64,000 bases of DNA, taken from contig JAPEVC010000057.1 in the NCBI GenBank assembly GCA_027946555.1, forward strand, positions 102,081 to 166,080, in the 5' to 3' direction. The stretch is from Gnomoniopsis sp. IMI 355080. Lineage: Eukaryota; Ascomycota; Sordariomycetes; Diaporthales; Gnomoniaceae. Below, one piece after another: positions 34,795 through 44,424 of the stretch (its first letter is position 1; each line of letters starts with the position of its first letter). The position numbers and the translations under genes were made by a program. Under the pieces are notes generated by a model. It was not told the origin of the DNA. It saw only the letters and a program-made list of their open reading frames with translations, and ran no database searches.

Positions 34795-36994
34795 GTTGAG
34801 GGAGAGTGTGTACTGTATCTGTAAATTGGCGTCGCGGGTGAACGATAAGGACAGTCGGGGAGGGGTCGTGCTGGCTGTGATGAGGCTTCGGTCACGATAC
34901 GCGGGAAGTATTCGGTGATGAGGATCGATGATGCGGTATACAGGGTGCAGAAATGAGAAAGAGGGAGCTTGTCGACGAGAAGTAAAGGACAGGCAGGATA
35001 GCTAGGTGTGCGAGGATAAAAGACGGTTGAGGTTGACCACACAGTAGATAGATGGATGTTTCCTTACGAGGGGGAGCAGAAAGAGGTGAGTAGAAGTCAT
35101 TGTGCCATTACCTGCTTCAAGTTTCAACAGCCTGATTAGTATTCAGCTCCCCTCATGCCAACTTGCACCTTCGTCACCTTCATCAGCCAGACCTTCTTCC
35201 CCTTGAGACTCGGAGGATCATTTGATGCACCTTGGCAGATGATGTCGCATAGATCCGTTCAGAGTGTAGATGCCCCGAGATAGGGCCAGGCCAAGATAAG
35301 CTGGTCATCCCCTGGCTGTTGCTATGGAAAACACGGGCCATGGGCTTTCGAGCACACGTACGTAGCAGACGCTTGTGACGTCATTTGGTAAAGCAGGAAT
35401 TGTGGACATGCAGGGGATCCCAGTCCGGGCCGGTCCACAATGACATCGTTCCAATCTCTTGACTGGCTGACTCAGCATTCTTGTGCACTTTTCACCACAG
35501 GCTGCACGGATAGCAACCGATCCATGTCCCAACGACATTTCGTTTCTCAACTTATTTGCTTATCCACGCCTGCCACCCTGTCACTTAAGACCCAAGCAGA
35601 CAGACTAGACAGGCCAGCCAGACACGCAGGAACGGGCCAGACCTACCATGTGCCTCTAGTGCAGCCACATCTAGACGTACCCGTACCAATGATACGATCC
35701 CAGTGACTGCACCCATGCCAGATCTCCCCCCGAATCTGGCCAAGAAACCTTTCCCGCTGTCAGACACGCAAAGTAGTGTGGTGCTGGCATGGTGAGGCAT
35801 GACCAAGCTTTTACTTGGCAATTGGTTTCAAGATGTGCTGTCAAGGCGCCTTCACATCCGGGCGCTTATTAGACAAGATGGCGGGCGCAGTTCGTATGTC
35901 CACTGCGCTGAACTCGCCTCGACGTCGACGGGGACGGTAAGTAGTATATACTCAGCAGTGAGTAATGGAGGGGCTAGCAGCTAGCAAGCCACCATTTCGC
36001 CTAATTCTTCCTCGTCGTCATCTTCGTCTCTTTTCATCTCTTTGCCGAGGCAAGTCGACGCGTTTGTTGTCTGTCTCCGATTTCATAGCTAGGGTCGGGT
36101 GAAGTAGGTAGGTACTATGTAAGTATTTGTCACTGTGTCATTTCGTCTCCTTGTCACTTTTTTTATCGTGTTTGTCACTTGGCAGGAACAAAGGCTCCGA
36201 ACATCGACGATCCAGGCTGGACGTGCCACAGGGCTGGAACATCCCGCTCCCCTCCACCATACAAACGTCATTGGGATCCACAGCTTGCTGCAGCCCGCGG
36301 TCAGAACATTGCCCAATTCGTCTCCTTCCACCATCCGCTTGCCGGCCACTCTCAGACCAGTCCATCTAGCCCCGGTACTTCGCTACCCTCGCCCAAAATA
36401 TTTCACAGCCTTGGGCCCTGTTATGCAGCCGTTCCTCGACCAGATTTTCACGTCGCTCTGACGCTATCCTGTACTTGCCACGGACATACCTCACTGCAAC
36501 CAGAAGCTTCTTGGTGGAACCCCCGGGAAAACAAGGTTAGCACTGGAGATCCAGCAGATCCACTCCCTCGCTACCTCAATCCTGTCCACGCGCACACATG
36601 TCAAGCCGAAGACGCCGGTGCCCAGCTTATTATAGCGTATTGTCACTCTCTGCCGCATTCCTAATAAGACCGCACTCTCCGTCTACTCCGTTCAATCCGT
36701 TCCTGACACCTCCTTCATTCTTCCAATTATTTATATCTCTTCCCTGTTGATACCCAGATACCCCTCCGGCGCACCCCCATACGCCTTCCCCGCCCCCAAT
36801 ACAAGGGCTTTACACATCTGCTCACACGTTGCTATTCTTGTTAGATGGGCAACGTGGTATCCTGCTTTGCCGAGACGAAACCGTCCCCCTTCTAGAAGAA
36901 GACCAGCCGGAAGAAGCTCAGCAAGAAGACCAACAAGAAGAGAACCAGCAAGAATACCAAAAGATCCCCACGTGACAAGAAGAGAGACAAAATC
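34795..36994. other. Divergent promoter region between hydrolase and ErdS-type gene
   Basis: A 2.2-kb region with many short frames but no supported gene. CT-rich tracts occur near 36001-36060, and GT/AG pairs near 36120-36190 could belong to 5' UTR introns of the ErdS transcript. It ends with the short upstream ORF at 36845 and an open polybasic stretch up to 36995. Confidence 0.5.
36845..36895 (+). other. Upstream ORF in frame with the ErdS-type CDS
   Basis: ATG at 36845 opens a 16-codon frame, MGNVVSCFAETKPSPF, ended by TAG at 36893. Its start matches an N-myristoylation motif with a following Cys (MGxxxSC). The frame is the same as the main ATG at 36995, and the 33 codons between the TAG and that ATG are open and very basic. 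It may act as a regulatory uORF, or it may reflect an alternative N-terminus. Seen in sequence; function inferred. Confidence 0.5.
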
Positions 36995-39728
36995 ATGGCG
37001 GCTCTCAAGAACTTTGTCAACAGCATCTCCCCTCGGTCCAGCGTCGACCGAGTCCGTGATGAGGATAAGAACGGCAATGATCACTCGCGGTCGACTTCCA
37101 TCTCTAGCAGATTTGGCCGCACCAACGGTCATGAGCGCTCTTCCTCGACTAACAGCAGCGATGGCACTTCCGACAGGACCATGGGCAAAGCTTCTAGACG
37201 GACGGAGGAGAAGCACTTACGCAAGGAAGAGAAGCAATTGAGACTTGAGCGCGAGCGTGAAGAGATCGAGGAGCGCCGCAAGCAGGAGGACCAGCTTGCC
37301 ATGCTCGAGGAAGACGAAGAGACACAGGCTCGATACGGTTGGGTTCAGGAAGCCAAGGAGCTGTTGCCCGTCCAAGAAGTCATTGAAAAGAAAGAAGGCG
37401 ACGAGGTCACCTTCCGCGCTCGCATCCATCATCAACGCGATGTCTCCAAGCACTTGACCTTCCTGATTTTCCGCGATCAGACCCACTCCATCCAAGGTGT
37501 GCTTCACCACGATACCGCCCACTTTGTGAAGTGGGTGCAGCGCCTCGAGCCAGAGTCTCTGGTTCAAGTCACTGGCAAGCTGCAGGCACCGCCAGAGCCT
37601 ATCCGATCTGCGACGTTTACGAATCTCGAGATCAATGTCTACTCGGTCCACCTCGTCAACCCTGCCCACGACGTTGATTTTGACAACTATCTCCCGCCAG
37701 AGACTACCCAGCAGCGCCTATCCAACCGCATCCTAGACCTGCGCCACCCCTCAAACCAGGCCGTATTCCGTATCCGGTCTATGATCACACGCGTTTTCCG
37801 TGAGGTGCTCGACAAACAGGGCTTCATCGAGATTCAAACTCCCAAGTTACAGCCCGCTGCGACGGAGAGCGGGGCTGAGGTCTTCAAGGTGAATTATTTT
37901 GGACGTCAGGCATTCCTGGCTCAGAGTCCACAGTTGGCCAAGCAGATGACCATTTCTGCCGACTTTGGAAAAGTATACGAGGTAAGTGACAACAAAAACC
38001 TTCAGACGCCACTGTACGGCATAGCTAACAGTATCTTGACAGATTGGTCCCGTCTTCCGCGCCGAGAACTCCAACACCAAGCGCCATCTTGCCGAATACA
38101 CCGGTCTTGACATCGAGATGGCTATTCAGAAGGACTACTATGAAGTGATCCGGGTACTTGACGCTTTCCTGAAGGAGGTTTTCCGCACACTCCACCAGAT
38201 GCCCGAGCTGCAAGTTGTGCGCGAGCGATGGCCCTCCAAGGACCTATTGTGGCTGGACGAGACCCTCATCCTACCTTTCTGGGAGGGTATTCGGATGCTT
38301 CGCGACGATGGGATTGACTGCGAGATGGAGGATCTTTCCACCCGCAACGAAATCCGCCTAGGTGAGCTCGTCAGAGAGAAGTACCAGACCGACTACTACA
38401 TCCTTGACAAGTTCCCTGTCGATGCACGACCTTTCTATACACACAAGGACGCAAAGGACCCCAACTTTACCAACTCCTTCGACATCTTCATCCGCGGCCA
38501 GGAGATTTGCTCTGGAGGACAGCGTATTCACAACGCCACTGAGCTACGTGAGAACTTGCGCAAAGCAGGCATTGTTGATGGCATGGATGCCTACCTAAAT
38601 GCCTTCGACCTCGGTGCCCCGCCTCATGGCGGTGCTGGTCTAGGCCTCGAGCGTATCCTCGCCTGGACGTTGGAGCTCGTTGACGTGCGCTATGCCACCC
38701 TCTACCACCGCGACCCCAAGTCCCTCCCAGAGCGATCCCCCAGCCTGCCTCACCCGGAGTGTGACACCCGACACGCTAAGCCAATGATGGTGGAAGACTG
38801 GCCTCTCGAGAAGCTAATTGCCAATTATGGCGATGCCACCAACACGAGTTGGCTCGACGAGCGCTTCAAGATCTGGCGGCATAAGATGACCGGTGCGGCT
38901 GTTGGATACGTTGTCAGAGACGACCGCTTCGCCATGATTACGGGCGACCCACTGTGCGATCTTAGTCAGCAGGAAGAGGTCGTCAAAGCTTTCGTCAAAT
39001 ATGTCGAGCATGAGCTTAAGCTTACGCCGGTGTGGATGTTGGTCTCGGAAGGCGTCCAGGACGTTCTTGGCGCTCGTCTTGGGTGGCGCACGCTCACGTG
39101 CGCTGAGGAGCAGCGCGTCGACGCCGACAAGCACGCTGGCGGCCCATCGGGCCGCGAGGCACGCAAGGTGGAGAGAGAGGGCATCAGCATCTCTGAGCTA
39201 CGGCCTGACGAGGACTTCATGAAGCGCGCAGACGCGGCCATTGAGGAATGGAAGGCGAAGCGTAGTGGCAAGAAGCAAGTGCATCTCACAGAGGTGCGGC
39301 CTTGGATAGACATGGAGCATCGACGCTATTTCGCCGCCCAGAAGGATGGCAAGGTGCTCGCCATGGTGGTGCTTGCGCAGCTTGCCCCGCGCCACGGTTG
39401 GCAGGTCAAGTGGTCACTGGATTTCCCCGGTACCGCCTCGGGAGTGATTGAGGCGACAGTGATTACGGCGCTGTCGACGGTTAGCGGACAGGTCACATTC
39501 GGCGCTGGTGCGAGTGAGCGGTTCGTGCCCGGTGCAAACCTCACCGGTGTCCGGGCCAAGTTCTTGAGCAAGACGTATGGAACAATTACGAAGAGTTTGC
39601 GGCTGAACAAGAAGAGCGAGTTCCGGAGCAAGTTTGGAGCTTACGGGGAGCCGATTTACATCTGCTACCCTCGGCACGGCTTAGGAGTCAGGGACTTCAA
39701 ACAAATTATCAGCTTTTTTGAGGACTGA
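36995..39728 (+). CDS. erdS: ErdS-type ergosteryl-3beta-O-L-aspartate synthase (AspRS-DUF2156 fusion)
   Basis: Two exons, 36995..37981 and 38043..39728 (GTAAGT...GACAG), giving 890 aa. Residues 1-~115 are charged and partly coiled-coil. An anticodon-binding OB fold follows (EVTFRARIHHQRDVSKHLTF). The class II aspartyl-tRNA synthetase core has motif 1 (GFIEIQTPKL), QAFLAQSPQLAKQM, motif 2 (FRAENSNTKRHLAEY, Arg335) and motif 3 (GLGLERI, residues 528-534). From about residue 580 to the end is a DUF2156/aminoacyl-tRNA transferase domain (DWPLEKLIANYGDATNTSWL ... YPRHGLGVRDFKQI) like that of MprF lysyltransferases. This fusion is the known fungal ErdS. It charges tRNA-Asp and transfers Asp to the 3beta-OH of ergosterol. 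It is not a plain cytosolic AspRS. The divergent hydrolase neighbour fits an ErdS/ErdH pair. Confidence 0.95.
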
Positions 39729-40775
39729 GCCAGTGGCTGAGGGTCGAGTAACAAAACCTGCAAACGCGGAGTTTGGCCGAAGAGAAGGGAGGGAATTGGA
39801 GACGATGGCATATAACATGGCACAACATGGTATGGTGTTCTTTTGTCGATGCGTCTGTCCCCTTTCCATTGTTTTATTGCAAGCGTCACCACAGTAAACA
39901 GCACCATTCGAAGAGTTTTGATACCACAGAAAGATCAGAGGAGGTAATGAGTAGAACGATAAAGTTAGATACCACATAGCGAATATAATGCACTTAGCAT
40001 ATCCTTCTCGCATATTGATGGTGTGTGTGAAGGCGATGAACATCTCTTGCGTATGAACATACCGCCCCGTGCATTCTAGTCAGTAAATGCTCACTCAGTT
40101 ATTCAAAACAGATAGGCGATGTCTTGGCTTACTTCGCGGGCCGATCCGGGCGGAAGACCTCCATCGCTGGGTGGGGATGTTTTTCGAATTAGAACTTAGG
40201 TGTCCACAGGAATCCACAATAAGATACCAAGGTAAAAGGGCAAAAGACTCCGAATGTGTACACTGGGGAAGTCAACGTTGTTAGTATACATTCGGCAATC
40301 CACTAGTCAGGCCCCCCCCCCCATTCCCTGGGGCACTGCTCTTATGCTATGGTCCGTCCGATGCCATATGGCATATCAGATACTGCCTTTACAAGAGAGA
40401 ACAGCAGCATTGTAGCATGTTTTGCTAGAAATAACTTCAAAGGTTTTGCATCCATACACTAGTATAAGTACTATCTATCTGGTGTATCTTTGTCCTTCTC
40501 AACCCTGGCAACACAACTGTGAAATTAACCGAAATGTCCTTAGACCATATACAGATTAGCCCACAGCCACTTTGAGCAAACTAAGGGCAGGTGAGACCTT
40601 TGTGCACACTACAATGACGTAGGGATGTAGTGATTCAGAATTGGGATCGATTCACCTATATATTTTGCTTGCCAAAGTACAAGCTGCTGGGTGGGTTTCG
40701 TGTCCTATCTTGGCTAACTCTCACCTGCCCACCAACCTTACGTTTCGGCGCCACAGCAGTATCCACTCTGCGACC
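39729..40775. other. Intergenic, no gene seen
   Basis: About 1 kb after the ErdS-type gene. It contains an 11-nt poly-C run at 40312..40322. No supported coding feature. Confidence 0.5.
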
Positions 40776-42857
40776 ATGAGACGCTCTAAGCTGGGGGTGG
40801 CATACTCGTCCCCAATTCTTTTTGCAGCTTTCACTCTGGTGATCTTAGCGACGTGGTCCTGGCCGTGGCGGTGGTTGTTATCAGGGACGCCCATTCTCCA
40901 ACTACTCTTGCATATCGGCGAGGCACGCGACCGCCGTGTCTTGAAAACCATTCACCTTTGGCCCATCCTATCAACTCTCAACCTAGTTTATGCCGTGTGT
41001 TCGACATCATGGCTTTTATACTGGGTTTTTACGACCTTATGTTATGCCAACATTCTTCTTGTCAGCCTATTCCAGTTCAATGTCGCTAGCAGTATGGCCC
41101 GCAGGCTGTTGAGACGGCTGCTTAGACAACTTCATTTCATCGATGACAAAATTGCCTTCTTCAACATTCCAGCTCTGGAGATTGATACCGATGTCGACGG
41201 CTTGATGGTTCTCAGAGGCATCACATTCTCGTTGTCAACATTGAGTTTTGTCGTCCATGGAGTGGAAGTGGGCATCAAGCTAAGCGATGACATGGAACTG
41301 GCGATCCAGACCGAGGAGGTGCGCGTCAAATTGTTCAGAAGCATTGAAATCGGAGATTGCTTCGCCAATCTGAAAGGTGGAGAGCAGGAGATGACCTTCA
41401 AGAAGCTCGAAGGAAATAGCAAAGACGCGGTTGGGGATGCAGTCTTCATCGAAGACACTCCCTTGTTGAAGGCCGCCTTCAAGGAAGGCGATCGGAGAAG
41501 CCTTGCTGGAAGCACAGATGACTTGCTCTCTCCTTCTGAAAAGACAGCGGGGCCCAAGAGACCATCTATGGTGAAGATGACGTCGCGTATGACGGATGGC
41601 CGTCCGCCTGAGGATGGATCCGCCCGAGCGAGCTACCAGTCCATGAAGAAGCTGTCGCTAGATAACGACTTTGCCGGCGACAAGTATCGGGACATACTAA
41701 ATCACATTCAAAACATAAATGCCATCCAAGAAGCACGGCAGTTTGTCAAGGACGCGACCGAGCTGGAGGACGAGAATGATATTCGAGCGGCAATCTGCTC
41801 CCACATACAACAAACACCGTCAGTCCCGCATCCTCCACGGCTCTCAGTCAAAGTCACCACCCTTCAAAATCTCGCCCCTCCGAAAGTCCGCAGATTCTTG
41901 CACCGTCTACCTTTCCTTCTTCGCCTCCTCCTCAACCCTCTCAGCTACTTCCACCCCGTCAAGATCTCCTCCATCAACGCGTCTGCCTCGGGGAAATGGA
42001 TCCAGAAAATGCTTGTCGAGCAGGTCTTCAAAGACTACGCTGAAAGCAGCCACGAACTTCGGAGCATCAAGACCCGCATTGCTGACTGGCTTCGCGGCGC
42101 AAACTTCATCGTGGAGCTTGGCGCCATTACCGGCCTTGCCCACGTGCCGCTCATTCCCACCTACGACATCACCACCGAGCTTGCGGTGGAGTCCGTGCTC
42201 GCATACCGCACTCTGCCCGCCGAACTCGACCTGAAATGCCAGCAAGTCATCAGCCTCGGCGGCGCGGACGCCCGCTTCGTCATACCATCCTTCCTCCTGC
42301 CGCACCACGACCATCTTCTGCCGCCGCGACCACAAGCCAGGGAGGAACAGTTCGAAATCACAGTCGAGGAGGCAGGCAACAAGTCCAAGGAGATCCAGGC
42401 GCAACGCGCCCTCGAACAGGTTAGGAACGACGAGGCCAACGTCAAGATCTCCGTGCACGCGCGCCTGCCTGCCGTGCTTGACCAGTCCCTGCTAGACTTC
42501 ATCGCGGCACTGGTGAAAGCGAGCAAGATCGCCGAGTTTGAGAGGCTGGCGGATGAGCGCGAGGAGCAGGAAGAGGAGGAGGCGACGGCTTCTTCGGAAC
42601 AAGAACATGTGGAGAAGCCCATCACTGGGTTTAGGGAGAGGTCGGCGGCGTTCAAGAGTAGGGTCAAGGAGAGCATGAAGCGGACGCTGGTGGATAGCGT
42701 TGTCAGTGATCGGTGGATTGCCAAGATGGTGGGGCGGATTACGAAGAAACTCGAGGGCGCTATGGGCGAGGCGGGTTATTCGGGGGATATACCAGTTAGG
42801 TTGGAGGTGTATCGGACGGGAGAGAGTGAGAGGGAGGGAGAGAAGCTGTTGCCGTAG
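40776..42857 (+). CDS. Membrane-anchored fungal protein of unknown function
   Basis: Single exon of 693 aa. The frame is open further upstream without an ATG, and the ATG at 40776 sits in a good context (GCGACCATGAG). Two or three hydrophobic segments occupy the first ~110 residues (ILFAAFTLVILATWSW; LVYAVCSTSWLLYWVFTTLC). A soluble part follows that starts with alternating polar/apolar strands (FNIPALEIDTDVDGLMVLRG; TFSLSTLSFVVHGVEVGIKL). The middle is charged and disordered, and the C-terminus has an E-rich helix (EREEQEEEEATASSEQEH). I do not recognise a named domain. The anchored beta-strand layout is reminiscent of the N-terminus of bridge-like lipid-transfer proteins, but that is only an impression. 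Confidence 0.75.
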   Translation: MRRSKLGVAYSSPILFAAFTLVILATWSWPWRWLLSGTPILQLLLHIGEARDRRVLKTIHLWPILSTLNLVYAVCSTSWLLYWVFTTLCYANILLVSLFQFNVASSMARRLLRRLLRQLHFIDDKIAFFNIPALEIDTDVDGLMVLRGITFSLSTLSFVVHGVEVGIKLSDDMELAIQTEEVRVKLFRSIEIGDCFANLKGGEQEMTFKKLEGNSKDAVGDAVFIEDTPLLKAAFKEGDRRSLAGSTDDLLSPSEKTAGPKRPSMVKMTSRMTDGRPPEDGSARASYQSMKKLSLDNDFAGDKYRDILNHIQNINAIQEARQFVKDATELEDENDIRAAICSHIQQTPSVPHPPRLSVKVTTLQNLAPPKVRRFLHRLPFLLRLLLNPLSYFHPVKISSINASASGKWIQKMLVEQVFKDYAESSHELRSIKTRIADWLRGANFIVELGAITGLAHVPLIPTYDITTELAVESVLAYRTLPAELDLKCQQVISLGGADARFVIPSFLLPHHDHLLPPRPQAREEQFEITVEEAGNKSKEIQAQRALEQVRNDEANVKISVHARLPAVLDQSLLDFIAALVKASKIAEFERLADEREEQEEEEATASSEQEHVEKPITGFRERSAAFKSRVKESMKRTLVDSVVSDRWIAKMVGRITKKLEGAMGEAGYSGDIPVRLEVYRTGESEREGEKLLP

Positions 42858-43571
42858 TTGTTGGTGAGTTCAAGGGTAATGAGTGCTTTGAGTCTCGGCA
42901 CATCTTGCTCTGTGACCTAACGCACCTTTCGGCCTCATTGTCGGAGTGAATGAATGAATACCCTGTTGGCTTTCTTTCTCTTTATGAATATCAAATGACC
43001 CTTTCCATGCTTCCATACCCATGCTGCCTTGACTCCTGCGCTAAAATATTTGCCTCTAGTCAGAACATTGTGCTATACCTCCGCCTAGTATGCCAGTCAT
43101 CCATCACGATTGACTGCCGACAATCCTTATAGTCCAACTGCCAAGGATGATGCCAACGACTTCCGCTATGTTTCCATGTGTATGCTGCCTTGGCTGCGCT
43201 GAAAGACTCCCTGTAGCCATTATACCAGGAAGATCCAGACCATCTTTAGCGGTTTGCACCGATTTCAGTAGCCGGTGAGGAATGAGGGGAGGACGATCGC
43301 CATAATGGGAGCAAATGGTCCTGCTCAACGAATAACGGGCCTCTCGGGGAGTTTATCAGGTACCCTGCAGTTTGCGCATCTCAATACATCGGCTGGCGAC
43401 GAAGAAGAGGGGGGGGGGGAGAGAAAGGAAATAAGAACGAAGGAAAAGAAAAAGGGGAAAAGGTTTAAAGGGCCAATACGAGACAATAATATCAGGAGCA
43501 AAACGTTGGCGAAATGAATTGCAGCCAAGTGCAATGTTGGCAGGTCAAGGGTGCAGTATACTGCCAGGCAG
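42858..43571. other. Intergenic, no gene seen
   Basis: About 700 nt with an 11-nt poly-G run at 43409..43419 followed by a purine-rich tract (43420-43470). No supported coding feature. Confidence 0.5.
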
Positions 43572-44084
43572 TCAGGCAAAAGAAGTTGACTGTAGTTTAA
43601 TTGATGAAAAGGATGATGTGAAGGAAGAGTGGCAGCTGTTGTGCCTCGCCATATAGGCGTTGACAATGTCGGGGCATTCGACCTTGACCCTAGGCACTGT
43701 GATGATGTATGTCTGGGCAATGACACTCTCGCAGATTGTGCATTGCGACGAGAGAGACACTTCCCACCATGATACCGCCTGCAAGCTGAACGGAAACCTC
43801 CAAAGATGCATGCACTTGGTCCACATCAAGACCCATGGATTTGAAAATACTGCGACATTATCACATTGCGCGAACTTTGGCAACAGAGTGGGTTTCAGTT
43901 TCAAGCAAAGAGCTTGGACATAGTAAAGCAGTCGCATACCTGGGCGTAAGACATTGTTGGCGGCAGCTCTGTCTCTGTTGAAACGAGCAGAATGTGGACG
44001 ACATCGTAAGATCCCAAAGACGACTGGCGGTATTGCCAGGATAACCCCAATGATAGCAACCAGAGTGTTTGCGTCTAGGGCCAT
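43572..44084 (-). CDS. Small single-pass membrane protein, hypothetical
   Basis: The ATG at 44084 opens MALDANTLVAIIGVILAIPP, followed by VVFGILRCRP: a short N-terminus, one clear membrane helix and a basic juxtamembrane patch. A GTATGC donor (43939) and a GTCGCAG acceptor (43850) give a two-exon model, 44084..43940 plus 43849..43572, of about 140 aa. The frame also stays open through this intron. The second part contains NPWVLMWTKCMHLWRFPFSL and CTICESVIAQTYII, rich in W and C. No known family is assigned. It is divergent from an F-box relic 110 nt away. Confidence 0.45.
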   Translation of the reverse strand: MALDANTLVAIIGVILAIPPVVFGILRCRPHSARFNRDRAAANNVLRPGMRLLYYVQALCLKLKPTLLPKFAQCDNVAVFSNPWVLMWTKCMHLWRFPFSLQAVSWWEVSLSSQCTICESVIAQTYIITVPRVKVECPDIVNAYMARHNSCHSSFTSSFSSIKLQSTSFA

Positions 44085-44193
44085 AAGAACAAATTAGGTA
44101 TTGAAGAAGGATAAGGGAGAAAGCGAGTGCCGTTAATCTGAATGGGCAGGCTACCAATGTACTTATTTATGGGAGGATGGGTACTGGAGATGG

Positions 44194-44424
44194 GTGCTTA
44201 CGAGCTACACTATCCATAGAGATGAGTGGCTCGACCATAAGGTCCATCTTATGGATTTGGTGGGAAGCGACATAGGGCATTCGATCTGCTTTGAGATCAT
44301 AGATGGGCACTTCTACGGCCTATCGAACCAGACAAGCTTCGAGGTTGATGAGGTGGCTTGGACCTCTTTCTACCACTGCTTTTGCTTCCGTGTTGGCAAC
44401 GCGACGCTGAAGTGCCTACACTGA
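44194..44424 (+). pseudogene. F-box-type protein fragment
   Basis: The frame contains HSICFEIIDGHFYGLSNQTS and FEVDEVAWTSFYHC, which matches the core of a large family of fungal F-box proteins. A full member has about 500 residues or more. Here the N-terminal F-box is absent upstream, and the frame stops after TLKCLH with only weak family-like sequence beyond, so this is a relic. F-box proteins act in SCF ubiquitin ligases, but this piece could not. Confidence 0.5.

Noticed and set aside
36747..37241. 164-codon plus-strand frame overlapping the start of erdS
   Set aside because: Arg/Pro/Ala/Ser-rich shadow of the erdS frame with no features of its own.
36995..39728. Calling this gene an ordinary cytosolic aspartyl- or lysyl-tRNA synthetase
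   Set aside because: The C-terminal ~310 residues are a DUF2156 transferase domain, which makes it the ErdS-type fusion.
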